This document shows, in pieces, positions 55,413-63,412 of a stretch of DNA of 64,000 nucleotides. The stretch comes from Geobacter sp. OR-1 (GTDB taxonomy: Bacteria; Desulfobacterota; Desulfuromonadia; Geobacterales; DSM-12255): positions 62,001-126,000 of the forward strand of contig NZ_BAZF01000009.1 of the NCBI RefSeq assembly GCF_000813145.1. Reading direction: 5' to 3'. Below the pieces are notes generated by a model. The model made no database searches. It had not been told where the DNA came from and was given only the letters and a program-made list of their open reading frames with translations. The position numbers were made by a program, and so were the translations under genes. Numbering within the stretch: the stretch's first letter is position 1; every line of letters begins with the position of its first letter.

Positions 55413-56156
55413 CTACTTCGCGGGTTTGATGGTGACTGTTACCGGAGTGCCGACAGGAGGGACAGACCCTTCGTTTACCAACCACACCTTGTCGCTTTCC
55501 GCTCCTTGTGAAGAATTGTCGATCATGGCGGCCGGATCGTGGTAGATAGCGACGATTGACCCTTCTGACTGGGCTTGAAACCGCCCGTCCCGGATTATTG
55601 AGCCGGTGAAGACCCATGAACCGTCAGTCACAGCCTGGATTTTGGCATCAACCATCTTTGCCAGCCAGAGGGTCGGATTAAGCTCGATAAATGTACCATT
55701 CTTGTCGGCGACCTTCAACTGTATCTCCACAGGTGTCCCTTCCGGTACTCGTGGATCACCCTGAAAGCTCAGAGGGTTGTTGGTCCCTTCAAGCCCAATC
55801 AGCAGGCAGGCGATCTGCAACTGATAAGGCTCCACTTTTGTCCTCAGCAGACTTTCATGGGTTTTACCGCCAGTCCGCACCAGGAGATATTCCAGCATCC
55901 CTTTGCCCATGTTGACTTCTGCCGGGAACGAGATGGTCTTATTCCCCTTGTCGATTTGGATTGCCCCGAGCCGATAGATACCGGGCGATACCTTATCTAT
56001 CATCGTATCGGTCCCTTTTCCGCTGAATGAGGAGGGAGCGCCTTCAATCGGCGGGGTAACGGCGTTCGGGTCGAATAGCGGCGGCGGCGGCGGGCCGTCG
56101 GCAAATGCAGAGGAGAATAGCAATAACATGAATAGCACATACAGGGACGTTCGCAT
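55413..56156 (-). CDS. YdjY-domain secreted protein
   Basis: 247 aa with a signal peptide (about 1-19). The central part (IQIDKGNKTISFPAEVNMGKGMLEYLLVRTGGKTHESLL...LQIACLLIGLEG) matches the YdjY domain, a conserved secreted domain of unknown function. A Pro-rich stretch follows the signal. AAAGGAG lies upstream. It is located between the GspC-like and toroid genes with short gaps. Confidence 0.82.
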   Translation of the reverse strand: MRTSLYVLFMLLLFSSAFADGPPPPPLFDPNAVTPPIEGAPSSFSGKGTDTMIDKVSPGIYRLGAIQIDKGNKTISFPAEVNMGKGMLEYLLVRTGGKTHESLLRTKVEPYQLQIACLLIGLEGTNNPLSFQGDPRVPEGTPVEIQLKVADKNGTFIELNPTLWLAKMVDAKIQAVTDGSWVFTGSIIRDGRFQAQSEGSIVAIYHDPAAMIDNSSQGAESDKVWLVNEGSVPPVGTPVTVTIKPAK

Positions 56157-56191
56157 TTAACAAGTTCTCCTTTTGTTCTGGATTGGGGGCA

Positions 56192-56815
56192 TTAATGGGG
56201 TTTTGTGCGTTCCCACGGCGGTATATCGGCATTCTCCGGCAGCTCCGGGGGAGGATCAGTGACTAGGTATATTTCGGTCATGCCGGGAACGCCGGAAACG
56301 TTGAGTCGCGAAACTCTGCCGGTTTTAAGTTGTTCAAGCAGCACTTTTCCGGCCTCTTGCTGGGAGGTGACTATAGTGCCGTTAATCGCGGAAATATGCG
56401 CCGAAAGGGGGAGCCCTATGATCTCGTTGACCGACTGCTTCTTGTTGCCATCAGGCCGTTCCAGTGCGGTGACCGTATCATTGCGCGAGACATTGAGCGA
56501 TGTTGTCCGCGCGGCATCAGCCGGCAGGTGGTCGCTGGTTTTGGTGAAGGTCCCGCCCAACAGCGGGAGGAACTCGGTCTCAGTGCCGTATGTAACCTGC
56601 AGGCCTCGCGCTGAAATCTCGGAAACAATGCCATCGCCTATTCGGTCACCTTTCGAAACCACGCTGCATGTTCCGGCATCGGTCTCGATGATTGCCAGCA
56701 CCCATGCGCCTTCCTGACCGACCACACCGGAAACCCTTGGCTGAGACGACGCCGAAGCGGCAAGGGCTATGGCAATTAAGCATAGGGACATGATTGCCGC
56801 ACGTAAATAACGCAT
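56192..56815 (-). CDS. GspC/PulC-like periplasmic protein
   Basis: 207 aa with a signal peptide (about 1-24). The first half (SGVVGQEGAWVLAIIETDAGTCSVVSKGDRIGDGIVSEISARGLQV) resembles the HR domain of type II secretion GspC. The second half (IGLPLSAHISAINGTIVTSQQEAGKVLLEQLKTGRVSRLNV) resembles its PDZ-like part. It lacks the usual transmembrane anchor and no other gsp genes are nearby, so it may be a repurposed domain protein. Similarity is by motif only. Confidence 0.62.
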   Translation of the reverse strand: MRYLRAAIMSLCLIAIALAASASSQPRVSGVVGQEGAWVLAIIETDAGTCSVVSKGDRIGDGIVSEISARGLQVTYGTETEFLPLLGGTFTKTSDHLPADAARTTSLNVSRNDTVTALERPDGNKKQSVNEIIGLPLSAHISAINGTIVTSQQEAGKVLLEQLKTGRVSRLNVSGVPGMTEIYLVTDPPPELPENADIPPWERTKPH

Positions 56816-56833
56816 ATGCCACCTTTCGGAGAG

Positions 56834-56863
56834 AAAAAAGGGGGTCTGAGTTAACAGGCCCCC
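56834..56863 (-). terminator. Terminator after the 802-aa PKD-toroid gene
   Basis: GGGGG-(T)-CTG (56840-56848) pairs with CAG-(G)-CCCCC (56855-56863) around a 6-base loop. On the minus strand it is followed by six T residues (56839-56834), 18 bases before the GspC-like start codon. It is either an attenuator or the 3' end of the PEP-CTERM 3 operon. Confidence 0.8.
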
Positions 56864-56889
56864 TCAATAATCAGAGTGAGACTAAGATA

Positions 56890-59298
56890 TTACAGAGTCG
56901 GTTTAGCCGATGCTTCGTTGGACTGGCAGTACTCGTTGCCGCTTGCCCCGGCTTCCCGTGCCACATAGTAGTAGGTGGTGCCGTTGGTAACGGCGCCGTC
57001 GAAGTAGGCGATCGTACTGCCGGGTGCGGTCCCGATCTTGATGTACGGTCCGCCCTGGACAGTGCTGCGATAGATGTTGTAGCTGGCTGCAGTCGCCTTC
57101 TTCACCCATGTCAAGCCAACCTTGCCGCTCTTCGGCCGAGCTGTAAGGACAGTGCAGGCATTGCAGGCCGGGTCTGTTGCTGCCTTCAGTATTACCTCGG
57201 CAGACGCGGTGCTGCTCAGATCGCCGAAACCACTGCTCGGGAACGATGCCGCGGTGTTGTCGGTCACCTTCAAAGATATCAGATATTGGCCCAACGGCTT
57301 GCCAGAGAAGAATGCCGTAACGTCTGGCTGGGCAGAGCTGGCGTCATCAAACACGTTGTCACCGTCAAGATCCCACTGATATGACTTGATGAAGTCGGCA
57401 GGCATGCCCGGCTCGCTCTGGCCGTTATCCGGGTTGCTCGATTTGGTGCCGTCCAGGAACCAGGTCTTGTTGGGGCAGAAGTTGTATGGACCGCCGGCAT
57501 TTGCTGTCGGTGCAAGAGGAGGAATCGATATCACGACAGTCAGTGTTGTATCGGCGGTTTTGGCCGGCGAGTTGTTGTCGGTCACGCGGAGTGTGACCGG
57601 ATAGTTGCCAATTGCTGGCCATGATTTGCTGACGTTCGGTCCGGTCGCCTCAAAGCCGTTGGTGAGATTGTTGTCGAGATCCCACTCCCACTTGACGATA
57701 GTCTTTGTCGGGTCTTGATGATACGAGTTTGAACCGCTCAGGTTAATGGTCTGGCCAGCCACGCCCGGGTTCGGAGTCGCGGTTGCCACTGCTACCGGAG
57801 CACCAGCCTCGAACATGGTCTGCTTGAGCATCATGATTGCCCAGGCAGTCTCGAATGCATCCTGGCCGATCGGGCTATGGGACCACCAGGATCCATTACT
57901 GGCTTGTGCATCAACAAGGGTTCTCGCAATACCGTTTGTCGGGTCACCCTTTGCTGTTTCTGCTGCATACCAGTCAATGTCGGGGACGCCGCCGGTTGTC
58001 GAGTGTAGTATGGTTATCGGCGGCTGGTGCAGAAGCAGCGACTTGGTAAAGGAGAACATGGCGTAATAGTTGTATGGCTTCATGCCATATGTGCCATAAC
58101 CACCGGTATTATCGAAGTTGTTGCGCATGAACGTTTCCGCTTTGTCCCATGCAGTTGTACCGCGGCCGATGCCGTTCCACACCAACTGCACCATACCTGA
58201 GGCAGTGGTTGCGAACGGGCCGAGCCAGATATAGTTATAATCGGTGTAGCCGAAGTACCCATTGGGATGCTGGGAATAGGCCAGCCAGTTCTTGTTGGCA
58301 TTTTTGACCCACGCCGGGACCGTAAGCCCCCAGTTGCGTTCAGCCGGTATCATGCCGATGGCGGCCCATTGACAGGCAGAGTTGTCCGGCCATTCGTTAG
58401 TGCTGTACCGCCATCCACCATAGCTGGCGTTGTCATACTGGCCGTAGGCATAGTAATCCACCATGTCCTGGACGATATCCTTGTACTTCCGGCCGGCCAC
58501 ATTGGCCGGGCCGGTTGTTGCCAGCTTGTCCGGGGTACCGCTGGCGATGATGGCATCCATCATGCCGCCGCCCTGGTAATACTGGTTGCCCTGATTAACG
58601 CGAATGCCAAAGCCGTTACCGTTGGAGTCAGGGTTGCCTAGCGCCTGTAACGGGGTTCCCTCTGTCGAAAGGTAGGTGAACAGTGTGTTCATGCCGCGCT
58701 TGACCGTCTCGGTATAGGGGTCGTAAGCCGGACCGTCTTCAAGATGGCCATTGACCTCGAAGGCGTTGAGGTTGGCCCCTTGCAGCGCAAAATAGCCGTT
58801 CCATGAAGCCCAGTTCCCATGAATCACGCCGCCGGAAGTCGATCGGCTCATGGCTTTGTGCAGCGTCCATAACCCTTCGTCGATTGCGATGTTTACCTCG
58901 ACCGGGAGCTTCTTCTCCTGAATCCTGACGAAATAGTTCTTGCTGCCGGTTTCCCCAGTGGTGGTATTTTGGACGGTCAGAGTGGCGGTAAAGATTGTGC
59001 CGACGGCGCCGGTATAGGTGTGAAGCGCTTCGATAATGTACTGGTTTGAGACCGTGCTAGTAGCTACTGGTGAGCCGTCCCCAAAGTCCCAGATGTATTT
59101 GATGTTTGCACCCTGGACATCGCTTGTTCCCTTGAGGAAGATGGCTTTGCCGGAGTAGGTGTCATGCGGGATCAACGTGTTGGTGGCGACCCAGGGGACG
59201 GTCTTAACCTCTGGTGCGGCAGCGAAGGCAGTTAGGGGGAGCAGTGACAGGATAGCGGTCAGGAGAAAGGTATTTTTCAACCACTGTCTGACTTTCAT
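56890..59298 (-). CDS. Secreted PKD - toroid - PKD - FN3 protein
   Basis: 802 aa with a signal peptide (1-25, LPLTAFAAA). Order: PKD-like (about 30-135); alpha/alpha-toroid (about 145-510) with GNGFGIRV, YYQGGGMMDAIIASGTP and GGWRY...DNSACQWAAIG; two PKD domains (about 515-715); FN3-like C-terminus ending SNEASAKPTL. The whole architecture and long stretches of sequence parallel residues 2075-3208 of the giant protein. I chose ATG at 59298 with AGGAGGTTT. It is downstream of PEP-CTERM gene 3 and separated from it by a hairpin. Confidence 0.9.
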   Translation of the reverse strand: MKVRQWLKNTFLLTAILSLLPLTAFAAAPEVKTVPWVATNTLIPHDTYSGKAIFLKGTSDVQGANIKYIWDFGDGSPVATSTVSNQYIIEALHTYTGAVGTIFTATLTVQNTTTGETGSKNYFVRIQEKKLPVEVNIAIDEGLWTLHKAMSRSTSGGVIHGNWASWNGYFALQGANLNAFEVNGHLEDGPAYDPYTETVKRGMNTLFTYLSTEGTPLQALGNPDSNGNGFGIRVNQGNQYYQGGGMMDAIIASGTPDKLATTGPANVAGRKYKDIVQDMVDYYAYGQYDNASYGGWRYSTNEWPDNSACQWAAIGMIPAERNWGLTVPAWVKNANKNWLAYSQHPNGYFGYTDYNYIWLGPFATTASGMVQLVWNGIGRGTTAWDKAETFMRNNFDNTGGYGTYGMKPYNYYAMFSFTKSLLLHQPPITILHSTTGGVPDIDWYAAETAKGDPTNGIARTLVDAQASNGSWWSHSPIGQDAFETAWAIMMLKQTMFEAGAPVAVATATPNPGVAGQTINLSGSNSYHQDPTKTIVKWEWDLDNNLTNGFEATGPNVSKSWPAIGNYPVTLRVTDNNSPAKTADTTLTVVISIPPLAPTANAGGPYNFCPNKTWFLDGTKSSNPDNGQSEPGMPADFIKSYQWDLDGDNVFDDASSAQPDVTAFFSGKPLGQYLISLKVTDNTAASFPSSGFGDLSSTASAEVILKAATDPACNACTVLTARPKSGKVGLTWVKKATAASYNIYRSTVQGGPYIKIGTAPGSTIAYFDGAVTNGTTYYYVAREAGASGNEYCQSNEASAKPTL

Positions 59299-59346
59299 AA
59301 AAACCTCCTTATATTTAGTCGTTATTAACTTTGCGACATTGACAAT

Positions 59347-59375
59347 CGAGAGACCGGCACTTGTCCGGTCTCTCG
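59347..59375. other. Strong hairpin between PEP-CTERM gene 3 and the PKD-toroid gene
   Basis: CGAGAGACCGG (59347-59357) is perfectly complementary to CCGGTCTCTCG (59365-59375) around a 7-base loop. There is no T-run on the minus strand, so it is more likely an mRNA-stabilising or processing element than a full terminator. Confidence 0.65.
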
Positions 59376-59396
59376 CCATTTCATTAAATGTTCAGC

Positions 59397-60098
59397 TTAC
59401 TTCTGGTTGCGGCGACGGGAGTATATCCCCAGACCTGCAAGCCCTGCACCGAGCAGCAGCATGGTAGACGGCTCGGGGACCGGGTTGTTGTCGATATTGG
59501 TAATTCTGATCTCGCTTGTAAAATAAACGGATGCCGGGTCGGAAAGGATCTCACCATCAAACGTTCCGTCATCGTACTGCTCAAGGAAAAAACCTGAACC
59601 CGGAGCTGTGGTTGTCGAGTTGAAAGTAATTGTTGCTTTCTGATTGTCGGCCAGCGTGAAGTCCCAGAGCATGGCAACAGCCATATCCTCAGGACCCGTC
59701 AGAATGCTGTTGTCGAGATTCATCAAGGTGTCAAGAGGAAGCGGGTCGCCAACAGGGGCAAGGAACTGCCAGGAAAAGCGCGAATCCGAGTTCGTGCCAT
59801 GGGCGATGCCGTATTCATTCCACCACAAGTTAACATACTGGTCGATTTCTATATCGATGTAGGCGCCGGCCTTGTGGGAACCGCCACCGGTAAAGGTCAG
59901 GCTGAAAGAGCCGAGACCTGCGGCATCAGTGGCGTTATTCGATTCAAACGTGCCCCAATTGGGGCTTGCTGGCCCGCCATTCCAATACATGAATGCACCG
60001 TTTGTGTCCGCGAGATGGTAGGTCGCTGCCAGTGCGGAACTGGACATTGCGACTGCCACCAACGCCACCCCTGCCAATAGTGATACTAATTTTTTCAT
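59397..60098 (-). CDS. PEP-CTERM sorting-domain protein 3
   Basis: A 233-aa exported protein. Signal peptide 1-24 (ending SSSALA), an Asn/Thr/Gly-rich body and the tail VPEPSTMLLLGAGLAGLGIY-SRRRNQK. The body is unrelated to the other two. It has a sigma-54 promoter and upstream element and appears to lead an operon with the PKD-toroid gene. Function unknown. Confidence 0.93.
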   Translation of the reverse strand: MKKLVSLLAGVALVAVAMSSSALAATYHLADTNGAFMYWNGGPASPNWGTFESNNATDAAGLGSFSLTFTGGGSHKAGAYIDIEIDQYVNLWWNEYGIAHGTNSDSRFSWQFLAPVGDPLPLDTLMNLDNSILTGPEDMAVAMLWDFTLADNQKATITFNSTTTAPGSGFFLEQYDDGTFDGEILSDPASVYFTSEIRITNIDNNPVPEPSTMLLLGAGLAGLGIYSRRRNQK

Positions 60099-60222
60099 CT
60101 GGTTTACCTCGCTTTCTGTTTAGAAGTCTGATGGATTCATCAGATACGATGTTTAAGACGTTCATCATTTATTTAAATTATGTCAGCTTTTCCAGCCACC
60201 CGATTTGGGTGTAAATATTTTT

Positions 60223-60237
60223 GCAATAATGACGCCA
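60223..60237 (-). promoter_or_regulatory. Sigma-54 promoter, PEP-CTERM gene 3
   Basis: Minus strand TGGCGTCATTATTGC: TGGC at -24, TTGC at -12, correct spacing. The leader is about 113 bases. The 287-base gap 60099-60385 holds nothing else that I can support besides this and the upstream element. Confidence 0.72.
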
Positions 60238-60283
60238 TATTGAACTTATTGTAATCATTAAGGAATAAATGTGAATCTTTGGG

Positions 60284-60302
60284 AGTGTAAAAATAATCGA
60301 CA
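60284..60302 (-). promoter_or_regulatory. PrsR-type upstream element, PEP-CTERM gene 3
   Basis: Plus-strand reading AGTGTAAAAATAATCGACA, 46 bases upstream of the -24 element. Confidence 0.65.
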
Positions 60303-60385
60303 ACGGTTTAGACGTCATATTGTGTGTATTGGTGCTTAACTGTCTGAATAACGATTATGTGGTGGGTGAGGGTAGGCCGGAAGTA

Positions 60386-61669
60386 TTAGTGCGTTACCGG
60401 TAAATTCAGGCTGGAGAATACTTTTTTCAGAAGATTTAAATCGCTATTCATTTCAGCGGAATTTGGGGTGATTTGTCCGTATCGGACCTGATCGCAGTGT
60501 AGGAACAGGGCGGAAATTTCGACGCTCGGAGCGGACACGATATTCCCCCCTGAGATGGAGTGGGCGGGGATGCCGGCATCCTTGGCAACAATATGCTGCA
60601 GAATTCCGAAAAGCAAAGTGTAAAACTTTTCGACATCACCTGATTGCAACGAAAGTTCTGCCTCGTTGATTAGTTGCGCCAGGTCAACGGACGGTAACGA
60701 GCGGCATGCAGCCCTTCTCAGCGTACGCAACCGCCAGCCGGAAAATATGGCCAGAAAGAGTGCTCCCCCCAACAATAGGGAGATTGTCAAAGGTTTTGCA
60801 ATGTTGCGCGAGCCGGATGCTTTCGGCTTGGATGAAGGAACCGGGACAGGTGGAGTGGAAGCGTCCGGCACTCGGGTGGCAGAGTTGACGACGCTGGGTA
60901 TTGCCCTGGTTATAGTCTCGTACTTCTTGCCAGCCGGGTCGAAATAGCTCCACTTGACCGGCGGGACAGCGGCTTGATTGCGGGGAATGACGATCTGTTC
61001 GCAGTTGAGCCCTTTTCCCGTACGTGTCGATCTGGACGGAAAGCTTTGCACCCCCGGAGCGCTCAGATTCGGACATTGTGCACCTTCAAGGGAGCCGGTG
61101 CCGCTGATGGTCGTTATGACAGTGATCGGGTCGCCGATATTAACAGTGTCAGGTTTTCCGACAACTGTTACGCTAAAGCGTCCCACTGCTCCGGAGAACG
61201 AGGCCGGACGCCCTTCGTTCGGCAGCGGCAGCAGTTGCAGCTGCGCAACCGGAGATGTGACGGTGACCTTGGCCGGGGTGGCTTCGCCGAAAAATGCGGC
61301 ACTGCCGGCAGCCGGTTCCATGACCTCGCACTCCAGGGTGGCCGGGCCGATGGTAGCGCTCTCTTCCCCGGCAATCAGCCTCCCCGAAAACCGGTAAGCC
61401 AATACGCGACCGTCATCATCGCTTACCTGAGACGGGCTGGCGAAGGGTATCCGGCCGCTCCCCTTCAGTCCGAGATTCGGGTACCCGATGTTGCGCACCG
61501 TAACACCATTTGCCCGGAAGGTGACAGTCAGAGGTACGACTTCACCGGGATAGGCCTGCTTCTTTGCCAGCTCGATTTCAAGCGTCAGATTTTCTCCGAC
61601 GGTCCCAGCAGCACTATGGAGCGGGATGAACAGAGCCAAGAGCAGTATGTAAAAGCAGTATCTATTCAA
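60386..61669 (-). CDS. batD: BatD-like membrane protein
   Basis: 427 aa: signal peptide (1-21), a beta-rich periplasmic region with repeated immunoglobulin-like character (TLEIELAKKQAYPGEVVPLTVTFRANG), one transmembrane helix near residue 300 (PLTISLLLGGALFLAIFSGW) and a cytoplasmic helical tail. This is the layout of BatD from the Bacteroides aerotolerance (bat) operon. Last gene of the batA-B-C-D unit. Molecular function is unknown. Confidence 0.85.
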   Translation of the reverse strand: MNRYCFYILLLALFIPLHSAAGTVGENLTLEIELAKKQAYPGEVVPLTVTFRANGVTVRNIGYPNLGLKGSGRIPFASPSQVSDDDGRVLAYRFSGRLIAGEESATIGPATLECEVMEPAAGSAAFFGEATPAKVTVTSPVAQLQLLPLPNEGRPASFSGAVGRFSVTVVGKPDTVNIGDPITVITTISGTGSLEGAQCPNLSAPGVQSFPSRSTRTGKGLNCEQIVIPRNQAAVPPVKWSYFDPAGKKYETITRAIPSVVNSATRVPDASTPPVPVPSSKPKASGSRNIAKPLTISLLLGGALFLAIFSGWRLRTLRRAACRSLPSVDLAQLINEAELSLQSGDVEKFYTLLFGILQHIVAKDAGIPAHSISGGNIVSAPSVEISALFLHCDQVRYGQITPNSAEMNSDLNLLKKVFSSLNLPVTH

Positions 61670-61673
61670 TCTG

Positions 61674-62435
61674 TTACCAATCCTTTTCCGGAGGGGTGGG
61701 TTTGGACGGCTTCGAACCGGCGGATATGGCGGAGCGGAGGGTTTCCCGGCCCCGGGCGTCGTTAAGGAGCCGGTCGGCCTGTTCGCGGGTCATGTCCGGG
61801 GCCTGACGAGACTTTCCTTTAGTGTCCCCTTCGTTCGTTGCCTTGCCTGGGCGGCCAGGCTTGTCGCTCTGCTCGCCTTTGCGGTTGGTATCACTTCGGT
61901 CATCTTGTCTGCCGGACCGGGAACCATCTGTTTTTATCCGCTCCCCCTGTCCTTTTGCCGCGAGCAGACGCCTTACCTCGGCAAGCGCCGAGCGGGCGAT
62001 CGCTTCGTTTTGCCGGGCAGCGGCATCGCTCGGGTCGAGACGGAGCGCATTCTCCAGAACCGAGGTCGCCTCTTCAAGATCGCGTTGCACCTTTTCCGGC
62101 AGTTGCACGGTTTTCTTCGCGCTGCTTGTCAGCAGGACGGTGCCCAGGTTGTAAAGTGCTCGCTGCCGCAGGGCCGGATCATTTGACCTGACCGCACCCC
62201 TAAATTCCTGGATCGCCCGGTCTGTCTCACCTTTGCGGAACAGCGCCGTGCCCCGGTTGAAAGCGGCATCATTTCGGTCCCCGAGGAGCGACCAGTTCGC
62301 CAGTGCCCCATCCATGTCGCCGCGCTGATAACTTTGGTATCCCCGTTCCATCCGGTAACGGGAGAGATCGAATCGGAACGGGAGTATCGTCATGACTGCC
62401 GCTATCAGCAAAAACAGTCGCGCAAACCGTCTCAT
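61674..62435 (-). CDS. batC: BatC-like TPR protein
   Basis: 253 aa: an N-terminal hydrophobic segment, two to three TPR motifs (GYQSYQRGDMDGALANW, NRGTALFRKGETDRAIQEF, NALRLDPSDAAARQNEA) and a long charged, low-complexity tail (about 165-230) rich in Lys, Arg, Asp and Gly. Same architecture as BatC/BatE of bat operons. The ATG overlaps the batB stop (ATGA). Confidence 0.85.
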   Translation of the reverse strand: MRRFARLFLLIAAVMTILPFRFDLSRYRMERGYQSYQRGDMDGALANWSLLGDRNDAAFNRGTALFRKGETDRAIQEFRGAVRSNDPALRQRALYNLGTVLLTSSAKKTVQLPEKVQRDLEEATSVLENALRLDPSDAAARQNEAIARSALAEVRRLLAAKGQGERIKTDGSRSGRQDDRSDTNRKGEQSDKPGRPGKATNEGDTKGKSRQAPDMTREQADRLLNDARGRETLRSAISAGSKPSKPTPPEKDW

Positions 62436-63412
62436 TCCTTTCTCCTCCCGCTGAAAACGGTTAGCGTTACCAGCAGAACCAGGGCCGCGGCCAGCGGGAT
62501 CTGGAATCGCTCGGCCAGCCGCTGGCGTCGTTCCTTGCGCACGGTTGACGTGGCAATGGCGCGGCTTCGCTGCAGCAGAAGCTCGAGACCGGCACCGTCG
62601 CCATTCAAGGTTATCGCTTCCGGGTCAATGCTCCTGATGGTTGCCAGAGAACCGCGGCTCCTGATCACCGCGCCGCTGCGGTCCTTGACAAAGCCTTCCC
62701 CGGGTTCCGGGATCAGGGCGCCATCTTCGGTCCCAACAAACGCCGCCAGTACTGTCACTCCTTTCATCTGCAGCTGCCGAACTGCCGCGGCGATTCCGCC
62801 GTCATGGTCTTCGCCGTCACTGATCAGGATCAGGACACGCCCCTGCGGCGGAGAATTGCGGAAAGAGCGCTCCGCCTCCTTAACTGCCGCGGCGATAGAA
62901 CTGCCGCCTCTCGGAAGGATCTCCGGCCCGAGCTCGTCGATCATCCTGCGCACAATTGCATGGTCACCGGTCAGGGGACAGACGGTGAAGGCGGTTCCGC
63001 TGAAGGCGAGGATTCCGACCCGGTCTCCGGACAACCGATCCAGCAGCTTGTTTACCGCAGCCTTGGCAACGGCAAGCCGTGAGGGCCTCAGGTCGTCGGC
63101 AAGCATACTGCGAGAAACGTCCAGGGCAATGACCAGATCGAGCCCTTTTCGGGTCTGCTCCTCCTGGATCAGGCCCCATTGCGGTCGCAGCAGTGCAAGG
63201 AGCAGCAATGCCATGGCTGCTGACAGGGCAGCAACTGCGGTGATCCGGAGTCCGAACGACGGCAGCAGTGTAAGCCGGTCCGCCAGCTGCTGCTCGGCAA
63301 ATCTCTCCAGGGCCGATTTGCGCCGGTATTCATGCCGGAGGGAGAGAAACCCGACCGCTATTATCACCGGCAAGAGCCAGATATATTCCGGGTCAGCAAA
63401 GATCATGTTCAT
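62432..63412 (-). CDS. batB: BatB-like von Willebrand factor A protein
   Basis: 326 aa: two N-terminal transmembrane segments, a VWA domain with the DxSxS MIDAS motif (VIALDVSRSML) and a C-terminal transmembrane helix (IPLAAALVLLVTLTVF). Found in bat operons beside a MoxR ATPase, which would lie upstream outside the window. The ATG overlaps the batA stop. Confidence 0.9.
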   Translation of the reverse strand: MNMIFADPEYIWLLPVIIAVGFLSLRHEYRRKSALERFAEQQLADRLTLLPSFGLRITAVAALSAAMALLLLALLRPQWGLIQEEQTRKGLDLVIALDVSRSMLADDLRPSRLAVAKAAVNKLLDRLSGDRVGILAFSGTAFTVCPLTGDHAIVRRMIDELGPEILPRGGSSIAAAVKEAERSFRNSPPQGRVLILISDGEDHDGGIAAAVRQLQMKGVTVLAAFVGTEDGALIPEPGEGFVKDRSGAVIRSRGSLATIRSIDPEAITLNGDGAGLELLLQRSRAIATSTVRKERRQRLAERFQIPLAAALVLLVTLTVFSGRRKE

